Part shown: one piece after another, positions 27,361 through 35,931 of the stretch
How the letters are laid out: every line of letters begins with the position of its first letter
Position numbering within the stretch: position 1 is the stretch's first letter
Source: Candidatus Sulfopaludibacter sp.
GTDB taxonomy: Bacteria; Acidobacteriota; Terriglobia; Bryobacterales; Bryobacteraceae
Assembly (NCBI GenBank): GCA_031292755.1
Contig: JARLGM010000027.1
Coordinates: 1-51,844 of the forward strand
Direction: 5' to 3'
Length of the DNA: 51,844 bases
Made by a program: the position numbers and the translations under genes
The notes under the pieces: generated by a model
The model's input: only the letters and a program-made list of their open reading frames with translations
What the model was told of the DNA's origin: nothing
Databases searched by the model: none

Positions 27361-27924
27361 TTACCGCCGTGCCGGCCGTGGGACTCCCGCGGGTTGCGGT
27401 CCGCCGGGTCCGCGACCCCCACCGGGGGGATTTTCAGCTTGCAGCTTCTTCCATTGGTCTGGCGTCAGCACGCGGCGGATGCCCAGTAGAAACCGCGCAT
27501 TGGCCTTTTCGAGCTCGGCGCGCGCCTGAGCTACTTTATCGATCTGCGCCAGGATTTTCGACTCATCGGGCTGGTCGGCGCCCAGCAGGGGCTCCAAAGT
27601 GACCTCTTCCTTTTGCAAGGTAGCGTTGAGGTCGATCAGCTTCAGGCGGTTCATCTGGAAGATGTCGTCCATTTTCTTCTGCTGGTCCGAATTCAGAGCC
27701 AGCTTCTGAACCATCTGCGGATTGTTCCACCAGCGTCCGGGAGGCCCCGGCATGAGCGAGCGCTCCATGGGCGGGCGAGTAGCCCGTATGGGCGGCGGAG
27801 GCGCGTAGGCGGGCGGCGGAGGAGGCTGCTGCGGCCCATCCATCTCCTGCACGGGCCGAGGTTGCGGGGGCTGCGCCAGAGCCGCGCCGGCCAGCAATAA
27901 CGTGAGTCCTATATATCGTTTCAT
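27361..27924 (-). CDS. Spy/CpxP-like periplasmic protein
   Basis: A small exported protein, about 187 residues, third gene of a sigma/anti-sigma operon. Signal MKRYIGLTLLLAGAALAQ is followed by a Pro-rich stretch (about 19-65). A helical domain has the LTxxQ-like signature twice: LALNSDQQKKMDDIF (about 80-95) and VLTPDQWKKLQ (about 155-165). Spy/CpxP/CnrX-type proteins act as periplasmic chaperones or metal/stress sensors. The C-terminus is Gly/Pro/Arg-rich. ATG 27924 overlaps the anti-sigma stop (ATGA). Confidence 0.78.
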   Translation of the reverse strand: MKRYIGLTLLLAGAALAQPPQPRPVQEMDGPQQPPPPPAYAPPPPIRATRPPMERSLMPGPPGRWWNNPQMVQKLALNSDQQKKMDDIFQMNRLKLIDLNATLQKEEVTLEPLLGADQPDESKILAQIDKVAQARAELEKANARFLLGIRRVLTPDQWKKLQAENPPGGGRGPGGPQPAGVPRPARR

Positions 27925-28328
27925 TTTTGTGCCTCGTTGGAATTCCACGACACCATCTTCACCAGGGGATCCATCGCGTCCGGAACGGCGCGAGAGATGC
28001 CCGCATCCACCTGCTGCAATAACTGCGTGTCTTGCTGTTCGATGGCCGCGCGCCGCCGCGCCTCACGCTCGCGGTACAAGGGCACCAGAAGCAGCAGGGC
28101 GATGGCCGCAACTGCCACCAGACGGGGCCAGACCAAGGAACGGCGGGCGCGCCACACAGGGACCGGCGCGGACACGCTTCGCACCGCGCCGCGAAACTGC
28201 GCCAGCACGTCTTCAAAGCCCGTCACGCGGGCACGGCACTTTCCGCAACTTTCGACGTGCACTTCCGCTTCGGCTGAGCGCTGCCCGGCAATCCACTGCG
28301 CGATCTGTTCCGCTGATAAATGTGTCAT
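27921..28328 (-). CDS. Zinc-finger anti-sigma factor (membrane-anchored)
   Basis: A 135-residue single-pass protein. The N-terminal zf-HC2/ASD region has H-x3-C-x2-C as HVESCGKC (about 24-31), the zinc-binding anti-sigma mark. A transmembrane helix (LVAVAAIALLLLVPLY, about 70-85) is followed by a short periplasmic tail. It should hold the upstream-encoded ECF sigma at the membrane until an envelope signal releases it. It overlaps both neighbours by 4 bp, so the three products are translationally coupled. Confidence 0.87.
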   Translation of the reverse strand: MTHLSAEQIAQWIAGQRSAEAEVHVESCGKCRARVTGFEDVLAQFRGAVRSVSAPVPVWRARRSLVWPRLVAVAAIALLLLVPLYREREARRRAAIEQQDTQLLQQVDAGISRAVPDAMDPLVKMVSWNSNEAQK

Positions 28329-28870
28329 CGTTCTTCTCCCAGGTGCTCCCGAATGGCTTGCACCGCCCGAAACAGGTGTGTCTTCACGGTGCCCTCCGCC
28401 AGTCCGGTGGCCGCGGCAATTTCCAGCAGATCCATCTCCTCGACAAAGCGCAGCAGAAACACCGTCCGCTGCTTTTCAGAGAGAGCGGCGGCGGCACGCC
28501 ACACGGCCTGCACTTTCTCCTGCACCGCCGACGCGGCTTCCGGCGAAAGCCGGCCGTCCGGCGTCCATTGCGCGGCCGGGTCCAGCGCCTGGCTGCGCTT
28601 CCAGAACTGCAGGCGGCGGTTGCGGGCGTGGTCCCGGACCAGGTTCACGGCGATCTGCATCAGCCAGGTGTTCAACGTGGATTCGCCGCGAAACCGGCCG
28701 CGATTCTTGTGAGCCCGGTAGAAACAATCCTGCGCCACCGTCTGGGCGGCATCGTAATCGCGCAGCGACGCCAGGACGAAGCGAAAGACGCGCGGCCAGT
28801 AAACACGCACCACTTCTTCAAAATCCCGGAATTCGGCAGCGCTTTCCGTCACGGTGATCGCCGGCTGCAT
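28325..28870 (-). CDS. ECF RNA polymerase sigma factor
   Basis: A 181-residue sigma-70-family ECF factor. Region 2 includes FRFVLASLRDYDAAQTVAQDCFYRA (about 29-53) and TLNTWLMQIAVNLVRDHARNRR (about 65-86). Region 4 includes LSEKQRTVFLLRFVEEMDLLEIAAATG and the HTH LAEGTVKTHLFRAVQAIREHL (about 130-178). It is followed by its anti-sigma factor and a Spy-like protein, so an envelope or metal stress signal is likely. A candidate ECF promoter lies within 40 bp of the start, consistent with autoregulation. Confidence 0.92.
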   Translation of the reverse strand: MQPAITVTESAAEFRDFEEVVRVYWPRVFRFVLASLRDYDAAQTVAQDCFYRAHKNRGRFRGESTLNTWLMQIAVNLVRDHARNRRLQFWKRSQALDPAAQWTPDGRLSPEAASAVQEKVQAVWRAAAALSEKQRTVFLLRFVEEMDLLEIAAATGLAEGTVKTHLFRAVQAIREHLGEER

Positions 28871-28879
28871 TCGTGGGTG

Positions 28880-28908
28880 TAGACGAGTTTCAGGATAGCG
28901 GGGTTTAC
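28880..28908 (-). promoter_or_regulatory. Candidate ECF promoter of the sigma/anti-sigma/Spy operon
   Basis: On the minus strand GTAAACC (28908-28902), 16 nt, then CGTCTA (28885-28880). The -10 matches the CGTC-type box known for many ECF sigmas. The ATG at 28870 is only nine bases further, so the transcript would be nearly leaderless. The -35/-10 differ from those shared by the 13 kb and 40.8 kb promoters, suggesting a different sigma specificity. Confidence 0.45.
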
Positions 28909-28916
28909 ACGGACCT

Positions 28917-29612
28917 CTAGGGCAGTCGCTCGGAGCGGTACAGGAAGACGGTGTGGCGAATCACGGCCACCAGCAGCATGAGCGAGATGCCGAGGATTCC
29001 CACGGCGCCCCCGGCATCGAACAGGCGATACCGCTGGCCGAGAATGCCGACCACCGGCCGGTACAGCAGGGCGATGTTGCCGATCATCAGCAGAATCCGC
29101 AATTCGGTGGGGCTGAACTTCCAGAACGACAGGTGAAACGTGCCGATGGTATAGGTGGCCAGATACACTTCGATGGACAGCATGAGGTAGGCGATCAGCA
29201 GGCCGGCGGCGATGGGCGGGCTCATATAGCCCGACAACCCCATGCCGCCCAGCAGAAAGAATGTGCCGAACGCGTCCACCACATGGTCCACGTAAAAGCC
29301 ATAACGCGGGCGCTGGCGGTTACGCACGCGGGCCAGGGTTCCATCCAGACTGTCGCCCAGCCAGTTCAACATCAGGAAGGCGACGGCCAGCAGCAGGCCG
29401 GCGTGGTTCCAGCGAGCCCACCAGTAGCTGATACCCGCACCGAGCAGCGCCACCAAGCCCAGCGCCGTAAGCTGGTCTGAGTTGATCGCGGGAGGCGTGT
29501 GAAGCGCGAGCCAGATGAGGCACCGTTTTTCCAGCGGCGCCAGAAAGCTGACCTGTGCCCGGCCGGCTTCCCGAAACTTGGACTCCGGCTTCGACGCCGC
29601 CAAGTTCGGCAT
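28917..29612 (-). CDS. CDP-alcohol phosphatidyltransferase family protein
   Basis: A 231-residue integral membrane enzyme. The CDP-alcohol signature D-x2-D-G-x2-A-R...G-x3-D-x3-D is complete: D87, D90, G91, A94, R95, G105, D109 and D113 (in GDSLDGTLAR and GFYVDHVVD). About five to six hydrophobic helices follow or surround it. It would move a phospho-alcohol group from a CDP-linked donor, most likely in phospholipid synthesis; the acceptor cannot be told. Start ATG 29612 lies only 18 bp from the divergent gene start. Confidence 0.87.
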   Translation of the reverse strand: MPNLAASKPESKFREAGRAQVSFLAPLEKRCLIWLALHTPPAINSDQLTALGLVALLGAGISYWWARWNHAGLLLAVAFLMLNWLGDSLDGTLARVRNRQRPRYGFYVDHVVDAFGTFFLLGGMGLSGYMSPPIAAGLLIAYLMLSIEVYLATYTIGTFHLSFWKFSPTELRILLMIGNIALLYRPVVGILGQRYRLFDAGGAVGILGISLMLLVAVIRHTVFLYRSERLP

Positions 29613-29630
29613 TGCTACTTGTTTAGACGT

Positions 29631-30443
29631 GTGAGAATCAGAAAGGTGACATCGGAAACCTGGTTGGTGATTCCCGCCCTGCTGCTGTCCGGGCTCACCG
29701 ATGCCGGCAAGGTGGAGCTGAAACCGCCCACCACGCAGGCATTCGAACGCTACATTCAGTCCACGGAGGCGAAGCTGGACCAACGGGTCCACACGCCCGC
29801 CTTTCTGTGGGTGGATGGCGATGCATCGCGCCGCTCCGCCGTGCAGCGTGGTGAAGCAATCTGCGAACCGGTGAGCGCCAAGGGCGATATCGAAGTGCCG
29901 GACGGGCTGGTACACGATTGGGTGGGCGGGATGTTCGTGCGCGGCGCCACGCTGGAAAAGGTGATCGGCCTGTTTGAAAACTACGACAACGCGAAGAATA
30001 TTTATAAGCCGGAGGTGATCGATTCAAAGACCCTGGCGCGCGACGGGAACAGCTTCAAGGTTTACATGCGCCTGCTGAAGAAGCAGGTGGTGACGGTGGT
30101 GTTGAACACCACGCACGACGTCCGGTATGTTTCGGTGGATAGCACGCACTGGTACAGCAAGAGCTACAGTTCGCGGATCGCCGAAGTGGAGAATGCCGGC
30201 AAGGCATCCGAGCGGGAGCTCCCGCCGGGGCAGGACCACGGATTTCTGTGGCGGCTGAATTCCTACTGGCGTTTTGAAGAGCGTGATGGCGGAGTGTACG
30301 TGGAATGCCAGGCGGTCTCCCTGACTCGCGATGTGCCAACAGGCTTGGGGTGGCTCATCAATCCGATCATCCGGAGCCTGCCACGGCAGTCGCTCGAAAA
30401 CACCCTGCGGTCCGCTCAGAAGGCGGCGATGAAGATGAAGTGA
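29631..30443 (+). CDS. Exported SRPBCC/START-like protein
   Basis: About 270 residues from GTG 29631 (signal MRIRKVTSETWLVIPALLLSG); GTG 29646 is an alternative start. The region from about residue 90 (LVHDWVGGMFVRGATLEKVIGLFENYDN) to the C-terminal helix (NPIIRSLPRQSLENTLRSAQ) resembles SRPBCC/polyketide-cyclase-like lipid-binding folds. SLTRDVPTGLGWLI is a conserved stretch I associate with this acidobacterial group. Ligand and role are unknown. The gene ends 3 bp before the stop of the convergent esterase. Confidence 0.7.
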   Translation: MRIRKVTSETWLVIPALLLSGLTDAGKVELKPPTTQAFERYIQSTEAKLDQRVHTPAFLWVDGDASRRSAVQRGEAICEPVSAKGDIEVPDGLVHDWVGGMFVRGATLEKVIGLFENYDNAKNIYKPEVIDSKTLARDGNSFKVYMRLLKKQVVTVVLNTTHDVRYVSVDSTHWYSKSYSSRIAEVENAGKASERELPPGQDHGFLWRLNSYWRFEERDGGVYVECQAVSLTRDVPTGLGWLINPIIRSLPRQSLENTLRSAQKAAMKMK

Positions 30444-30446
30444 TGC

Positions 30447-31319
30447 TCAGTTGGCTTTGAGCACACCGATCTCTTTGAGCCAATCGCCCAACCGGAGCTG
30501 CCAACTGGTAGCGGCGGGCGAGGGATTCTTGGTATTCGGATTGATGCCGAATCCGTGGCCGCCGGTGGCGTAGATATGCAATTCGGTCTGAACGCCGGCG
30601 GCCTTCAACTTTGGGTAGAGCACCGAGAGGGCGGTGGAAGGTCCGCGATCGTTGTCCGCGCACAGCATGAAAGTCAACGGCATGTCTTTGGGAATGGTGT
30701 ACCCGTCGGCGCGGATGCCGGGGTAGATGAGGGCGACGAAATCGGGGCGGGAACTGACACGATCCACGGGGTCGGCGGCATCGGGATTTCCCGAGTCGAA
30801 GCGTGTAGCCGCGAGGGCGGCGAGTTCACCGCCCGCGGAAAATCCGATGATGCCGATGCGCGCCGGGTTGATGTTGCCTTCGGAGGCGCGGGCGCGCACC
30901 AAACGGATGGCGCGCTGCGCATCGGCCAGGGCATTGCCTTCGATGGTGTACGTGGACCCGGGTTCGCGAGCCAGCCGGTATTTCAGCACCAGACCCGTCA
31001 CGCCAATGCTATTCAGGTACTCCGCCACATTGGTGCCTTCCTGGTCGAAATTCAGGAATGCGTGACCTCCGCCGGGAGCGATGACCATGGCGGCGCCGGT
31101 GGCTATATCGGCCGGCGGCAGGAAGACGGTGACCGATGGGTTGTGGACGCCGGTGACCTTCAGATATCCGTGAGCCTGGTTGGGCGGCTCGTCTACCTCT
31201 TTCTCCGTTTTTCCCTCGGAGCCGGGCGCGCCGCGGCCCCACAATGCAACTTCGGGACGATCGGCGGCGGCGAGTACGCCGCTTAGAAAACACAGTGCGA
31301 AAACCGGGGCAAGCCGCAT
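30447..31319 (-). CDS. Secreted alpha/beta-hydrolase esterase (BD-FAE/acetylxylan-esterase-like)
   Basis: A 290-residue exported hydrolase; signal MRLAPVFALCFLSGVLAA. The core has VIAPGGGHAFLNFDQEG (oxyanion region, about 80-96), nucleophile serine in GIIGFSAGGELAALAA (about 160-175), a likely acid in LCADNDRG and the catalytic histidine in ATGGHGFGINP (about 253-263). It resembles carbohydrate deacetylases/feruloyl esterases, so plant-polymer side-chain removal is a reasonable guess. It is divergent from the M19-like gene with 39 bp between starts. Confidence 0.85.
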   Translation of the reverse strand: MRLAPVFALCFLSGVLAAADRPEVALWGRGAPGSEGKTEKEVDEPPNQAHGYLKVTGVHNPSVTVFLPPADIATGAAMVIAPGGGHAFLNFDQEGTNVAEYLNSIGVTGLVLKYRLAREPGSTYTIEGNALADAQRAIRLVRARASEGNINPARIGIIGFSAGGELAALAATRFDSGNPDAADPVDRVSSRPDFVALIYPGIRADGYTIPKDMPLTFMLCADNDRGPSTALSVLYPKLKAAGVQTELHIYATGGHGFGINPNTKNPSPAATSWQLRLGDWLKEIGVLKAN

Positions 31320-31358
31320 AGTTGATCCTTTCGCATAGAAATTCTAACATCATCAGAT

Positions 31359-32486
31359 ATGTCATTCGCTGTGGATCGCCGTCATTTCCTGCGCGCTGCC
31401 GTTGCCGCGCCGATGATTCTGTTGGGACGCGTGCGGCTGTTCGGCGCCGAATACTCGACGCGCGCGGTGGACGTGATGAAGTCGTCCACCGTGATCGACA
31501 TGCTGAGCCCGATCACACTTTCGAGCGTGCGCATGACGCAGCTTATGGCCAAGCCGGCGAGTTTCACCGCTGCCAATCTGGCGGACTATCGGGCGTCGGG
31601 CATCAACGCGTTCCATGTCGCTCTCGGCCTGGGCGGTCCCGAGGCATACCAGAATACCCTGCAATTCGTGGCGGGATGGGACGGATTTCTGGCGCACCAT
31701 AGCGAGACGATGAAGCGCATCGACTCGGTAGCCGATATCGATGCGGCCCGGGCAGCGGGGAAGATCGGATTCATTATCGGGCTGCAAAACTCCGAACATT
31801 TCCGCACCCCCGCCGACGTGGACTTCTTCTATTCCCTGGGGCAGCGCGTTTCCCAACTGACCTACAATGCGCGCAACATGATCGGCAACGGGTCCACGGA
31901 GCGGCGCGATGACGGGCTGAGCGATTTCGGCGTGGCGATTGTGTCGCGGATGAACGGCGTCGGAATGGTGGTGGACGTCTCGCATTGCGGCGACCGGACG
32001 ACGCTGGACGCGTTTGAGGCGTCCAGAAAGCCGGTCCTGATCACGCACGGCAACTGCCGGGCGCTCAATCCGCATCCGCGCTGCAAGACCGACGAAGCCA
32101 TCCGCAAGATGGCGGCGCAGGGCGGCGTGATGGGGATCACCGGGGTGCGCATGTTCGTCAAGGGGAGCGAACCGACCACGGTGGAGGATGTGCTCGACCA
32201 TTTCGATCATGTGAAGAAATTGGTGGGTCCGGAATTTCTGGGAGTGGGCAGCGATATCGATCTGTACGGCTATGACGCCATGCCGGCGAATGAGCGGGCG
32301 GCGCTTCATGCGAACTATAAGAGCTCGTACGCGTTCCGCGAGAAGGACGATATCGAGGCCATCAGCCATCCGCGGCGCATGTTCGATCTGACCGAGGGGC
32401 TGATCCGGCGGGGTTACACCGACGCGGAGATGCACGGAATTCTGGGCGGAAACTTCCACCGCGTGCTGGGCAGGATTTGGGTGTAG
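31359..32486 (+). CDS. Tat-exported M19 (membrane dipeptidase) family protein with altered metal site
   Basis: A 375-residue TIM-barrel amidohydrolase relative. RRHFLRAAVAAP near the N-terminus is a twin-arginine signal. The second metal-site histidines are in VVDVSHCGDRT (about 204-214) and LITHGNCRALNPH (about 226-238), and GVGSDIDLYGYD (about 297-308) matches the family. The first site is degenerate: the usual D-G-H-x-D reads VIDMLSPITL, and the bridging-Glu region reads GLQNSEHF. It may therefore have one metal, a different substrate, or no peptidase activity. Its stop abuts the convergent sugar-binding protein gene with no gap. Confidence 0.82.
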   Translation: MSFAVDRRHFLRAAVAAPMILLGRVRLFGAEYSTRAVDVMKSSTVIDMLSPITLSSVRMTQLMAKPASFTAANLADYRASGINAFHVALGLGGPEAYQNTLQFVAGWDGFLAHHSETMKRIDSVADIDAARAAGKIGFIIGLQNSEHFRTPADVDFFYSLGQRVSQLTYNARNMIGNGSTERRDDGLSDFGVAIVSRMNGVGMVVDVSHCGDRTTLDAFEASRKPVLITHGNCRALNPHPRCKTDEAIRKMAAQGGVMGITGVRMFVKGSEPTTVEDVLDHFDHVKKLVGPEFLGVGSDIDLYGYDAMPANERAALHANYKSSYAFREKDDIEAISHPRRMFDLTEGLIRRGYTDAEMHGILGGNFHRVLGRIWV

Positions 32487-33452
32487 TTACGGCACGGTGA
32501 ATTTGTCGTACATTTGCCGGGCGTTCGCTGGAGTGACCATCAAAGAGTCGAGGGTGTAGTCTTTGTCGGGGTGGAAGGCTGGGTCGTGGAGGATGCGGTT
32601 TCCAATCTCGACCGCCTTATCCACGCAGAGCGGATACACGAAGGTTGCGGCGAGGATGCCGTCCGTCACCTTCTTAATGCCTCCGGCGGGGCCGCCCAGA
32701 CCATCCACGCCGACGAAGATCATTTCCTTTTCGCGGTTCAATTCCCGTGCGGCGAGGTAGGCGCCGACGGCCATCGGATCGTTGTGGCCGTAGACCACGT
32801 CGATTTGGGGCTGAGCGCGCAGAACCTCGGTCATGCGGTCCTTGGCCTTAGCCTGAATCCAATCGGCCACCGGGTCGGCCACCATCCGGATCTGGGGATA
32901 CTTCTGGAAAATCTCGCTGGCGCCTTTGTCGCGATTGATCTCGCCTTCCACGCCCAGAAGACCGCGCATGGCGACGATATTGCCTTTCGGCTGGCCGTAC
33001 TTTTTGGTCAGGTAATCCACGATGAACTGCCCGGCCAGGCGGCCAATAGCCACGTTATCGCTGTGGACGTAAGTGGTGTAGTTGGGCTGGAGGATGTCGC
33101 GCTCGAGGCAGATCACCGGAATTCCGGCTTCCATGGCCTGGCCCATCACCGCGGTCAGGGCGGCGCGCTCGTTGGGCGCGACGATCAACAGGTTCGGCTT
33201 CTGACGGATGAAGGTTTCCACCTGCGCCACCTGTTTGCTGTTGTCCTGCTGGGCGTCGGAAATCACCAGCTTCACATCGGGATATTGCGCCCAGAGTTTC
33301 TGCATCAGGGCGTTTTGCATGGCGCGGTAGGGCTCGGCGTTGTTCGCCTGGCTGAATGCCACCAGGAGTTGTCTCTTGCCATTGCCGGTGCCGCAGGCCG
33401 CCGAAAACAGGGCGGAAGCCAGCGTGAGTGCCGCCAGAAGTTGCCGTCTCAT
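32487..33452 (-). CDS. Sugar ABC transporter substrate-binding lipoprotein (ribose type)
   Basis: A periplasmic type-1 binding protein of about 321 residues. Start ATG 33452 gives MRRQLLAALTLASALFSAAC, a lipoprotein signal with lipobox SAAC. The fold signature includes LLVAFSQANNAEPYRAMQ, LIVAPNERAALTAVMGQAMEAGIPVI (about 85-110), DVVYGHNDPMAVGAYLAA and FVGVDGLGG. It should deliver a pentose or related sugar to the permease/ATPase encoded just upstream. Gene order is ATPase, permease, binding protein, with overlap or 1-bp spacing. Confidence 0.9.
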   Translation of the reverse strand: MRRQLLAALTLASALFSAACGTGNGKRQLLVAFSQANNAEPYRAMQNALMQKLWAQYPDVKLVISDAQQDNSKQVAQVETFIRQKPNLLIVAPNERAALTAVMGQAMEAGIPVICLERDILQPNYTTYVHSDNVAIGRLAGQFIVDYLTKKYGQPKGNIVAMRGLLGVEGEINRDKGASEIFQKYPQIRMVADPVADWIQAKAKDRMTEVLRAQPQIDVVYGHNDPMAVGAYLAARELNREKEMIFVGVDGLGGPAGGIKKVTDGILAATFVYPLCVDKAVEIGNRILHDPAFHPDKDYTLDSLMVTPANARQMYDKFTVP

Positions 33453-33453
33453 G

Positions 33454-34413
33454 TTATGCCGATTCTCTCTCCCGCTGGACTGCCACCGCCAGCACAATGA
33501 TCACTGCCTTAATCATCATCTCCAGATTGCTATCCACATTCTTCAACCGCAGCATATTGGTGAGCACGCCCATGATGAGCGAACCGATGATGGTTCCGGC
33601 GATGGAGCCGCGGCCTCCGGAGAGCGGTGTTCCGCCGATGACCACGGCGGCGATGGCGTCCAATTCGTACGCGACGCCCGCATTCGGATTGCCCTGATGA
33701 TTCTCCGCGGCGTAGAGCACTCCGGCGAAACCGGAGAGCAGGCCGGAGATGGTGTACACCCAGATCTTGGTCCGACGGATGGGAAGGCCGGCGTATTGCG
33801 CCGCCTTTTCGTTATCGCCGATGGCGCGAACGTGCCGGCCAAACACGGTGCGCGCCAGTACCAGGGCGAACAGCGCGGCGGCAAGTGCGTAGGAGCCGAT
33901 TACGATGGCCTTCTCGCGAAATAGCGCTGCGAAACTGGCGGCGACGTCGCGGCCAAATCCAATATCGATATTTTCGTTTTGGGTGATCCACTTGGCCAGG
34001 CCGCGGACGCCGATCATGGTGGCCAGCGTGACAATGAAGGGCTGAATGCGCAGAGTGGCGATGACGGCGCCGTTGAGCACTCCCGTGAGGCCCGCCGCCG
34101 CAACCGCCGCCGCGATGGCCAGGGCGATGTGCGCGGGATAGGACATGCCCGGGGCCATCCGCGTAAGGCACATGGCGGCGATAGACGTGGCCAGCGCCAG
34201 AATGCTGCCCACGCTGAGATCGATGCCGCCGGTCAGGATCACAAACGTCATGGCGAGCGCGATCATGCCGATCAGGGAGATCTGGCGGAGAATGTCGGTG
34301 AGGTTGCCGGTTTGGAGAAACACGCGCGAGCCATCGGCGGCCGCCGGGCTGATCGCAATGGCCAGAATTACGATGCCGGTCAGGGCGGCGAAGCTCTGGA
34401 AGCGGGCCGGCAT
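33454..34413 (-). CDS. Sugar ABC transporter permease (RbsC-like)
   Basis: About 319 residues with eight to ten hydrophobic helices. Family landmarks are MIALAMTFVILTGGIDLSVGS (about 49-69), the GVLNGAVIATLRIQPFIVTLATM stretch (about 105-127), RAIGDNEKAAQYAGLPI (about 202-218) and AAVVIGGTPLSGGRGSIAGT (about 255-274). It forms the membrane pore of the ribose-type importer. ATG 34413 overlaps the ATPase stop (TGATG). One base separates its stop from the binding-protein start. Confidence 0.93.
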   Translation of the reverse strand: MPARFQSFAALTGIVILAIAISPAAADGSRVFLQTGNLTDILRQISLIGMIALAMTFVILTGGIDLSVGSILALATSIAAMCLTRMAPGMSYPAHIALAIAAAVAAAGLTGVLNGAVIATLRIQPFIVTLATMIGVRGLAKWITQNENIDIGFGRDVAASFAALFREKAIVIGSYALAAALFALVLARTVFGRHVRAIGDNEKAAQYAGLPIRRTKIWVYTISGLLSGFAGVLYAAENHQGNPNAGVAYELDAIAAVVIGGTPLSGGRGSIAGTIIGSLIMGVLTNMLRLKNVDSNLEMMIKAVIIVLAVAVQRERESA

Positions 34414-35840
34414 CAGGCGTGGCCTCCGGTGCTGGTGGCGGCGGCGAGGATCTTTTCCTGGGTGGCCTCGGCGGCAGTGAAGGTAGCCGTGAGGCGTCCC
34501 TCGCACAGCACCAGGATGCGATCGCAGCAACGCACCAGTTCCGGCAGTTCGCTGCTCACCAGGATGACGCCCTTGCCTTCGCGCGCCAGGGCGTCGATGG
34601 CGCGGTAGATGTCCTGCTTGGCGCCCACATCGATGCCGCGGGCCGGGTCGTCCAGGAAAAGCACGTCCGGATTGACAAGCAGCCAGCGGCCCAGCAGCAC
34701 CTTCTGTTGATTCCCGCCGCTGAGCGTGGCCACCGGATCGTGGAGTGACCGGCAGTGCAGGCCCAGCCGGCCGGCCACGCCCCGCATCTCCGCAAGTTCC
34801 TGGCCGCGCCGCAGAAATCCCCAGCGCTGCAGGCGCGGCAACACGGCCATGGTGCCGTTTTCGGCCACGCTCATCTGCATCATGAGTCCTTGCAGGCGGC
34901 GGTCTTCAGGCACCAGGCCGAGCGTGCCCTGCCGGCGAATGGCGCCGGCGGAGACGCGATCCATGCCGAACAGTGCCGCGCCGAGTTCGCTGCGGCCGGA
35001 GCCCACCAGGCCGCCGATGCCCAGCACTTCGCCGCGGCGGAGTTCGAAAGATACGCTCTTCAGTTTCGCGGTGGATAGGCCATCGACAGCGAGGACCACG
35101 TCGCCCAGCGGGCGCGGCGCGCGCTGGCCGGCTTCCAGATCGCGGCCGATCATCATGCGGATGACGGCGGCGGCGCTGGTGTGCGCGGTCTCCACCGTGC
35201 CGGTGTTGCGACCGTCGCGAAGAACCGTGATGCGATCCGAGAGCCGGAAGATTTCGTCCATTTTGTGCGAGACGTACACGATGGCGACGCCGCGCTGTTT
35301 GAGGCCGGCAATCAGGGCGAACAGGCGCTCCGCGGCATCTTCGAACAGCGCGCTGGTGGGCTCGTCCATCAGGATGAGGCGGGCGTTCATGCTGAGCGCG
35401 CGCGCGATGGCCACCAGTTGCATCTGGCCGATGGAGAGCGAGTGGACCATGCGGCGCGCGCTTTCGCCGAGCCCCACCTGTTGGAGGAAGGGGTGGCAGA
35501 AGGCTTCCATGGAGCCGCCGCGGAATTCCAGGTTGCCGATGATGAGGTTTTCGGCGACGGTGAGGTGGCGGAAAAGGTCCAGCTCCTGGTAGATCATACC
35601 GATGCCTAATCGCTGTGCGTCCACCGGGCTGGCGATAGTGACCGGGTTGCCCTCGATGAGGATGCGGCCTTGGCCGGCGCGTGTGGAACCGGCGATGATG
35701 CGGGCGAGCGTGCTCTTCCCCGCCCCGTTTTCACCCACAAGCGCATGGATTTCGCCGGCTTGCACTTGCAGGCTCGCACCCTGTAAAGCGGTGGCGCCTC
35801 CGTAATGCTTGTGGATATTCCCGGCCTGGAGAAAGCTCAA
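34413..35840 (-). CDS. Sugar ABC transporter ATP-binding protein (RbsA-like, two NBDs)
   Basis: A 475-residue duplicated ATPase. NBD1 has Walker A GENGAGKST (about 37-45), signature LSIGQMQ and Walker B LILMDEPTSAL. NBD2 is degenerate, as is usual in this family: its Walker A is reduced to GLVGSGRSE, the signature is LSGGNQQK, and Walker B reads VLFLDDPARGIDVGAK with Asp in place of the catalytic Glu. Only NBD1 is likely fully active. First gene of the three-gene importer operon. The cargo is probably a sugar, but no catabolic gene is alongside to name it. Confidence 0.93.
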   Translation of the reverse strand: MSFLQAGNIHKHYGGATALQGASLQVQAGEIHALVGENGAGKSTLARIIAGSTRAGQGRILIEGNPVTIASPVDAQRLGIGMIYQELDLFRHLTVAENLIIGNLEFRGGSMEAFCHPFLQQVGLGESARRMVHSLSIGQMQLVAIARALSMNARLILMDEPTSALFEDAAERLFALIAGLKQRGVAIVYVSHKMDEIFRLSDRITVLRDGRNTGTVETAHTSAAAVIRMMIGRDLEAGQRAPRPLGDVVLAVDGLSTAKLKSVSFELRRGEVLGIGGLVGSGRSELGAALFGMDRVSAGAIRRQGTLGLVPEDRRLQGLMMQMSVAENGTMAVLPRLQRWGFLRRGQELAEMRGVAGRLGLHCRSLHDPVATLSGGNQQKVLLGRWLLVNPDVLFLDDPARGIDVGAKQDIYRAIDALAREGKGVILVSSELPELVRCCDRILVLCEGRLTATFTAAEATQEKILAAATSTGGHA

Positions 35841-35881
35841 GGTAATAGACTAGCGCAGGACTACAATGACCGGAAAGAGTC

Positions 35882-35931
35882 CTTACCCGGAAGACCATTT
35901 GTGGAACGCCCCGGTCGTATTTCCGGGTAAG
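35882..35931. repeat. Perfect 11-bp inverted repeat in intergenic region
   Basis: CTTACCCGGAA (35882-35892) and TTCCGGGTAAG (35921-35931) are exact complements with 28 nt between. They lie in the 295-bp gap 35841-36135 upstream of the sugar importer operon and downstream of the kinase gene. A second smaller pair, GCACGC (35931-35936) and GCGTGC (35950-35955), follows. The larger repeat could be an operator for the importer or a structured end of the kinase transcript. No gene is visible in the gap. Confidence 0.5.
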
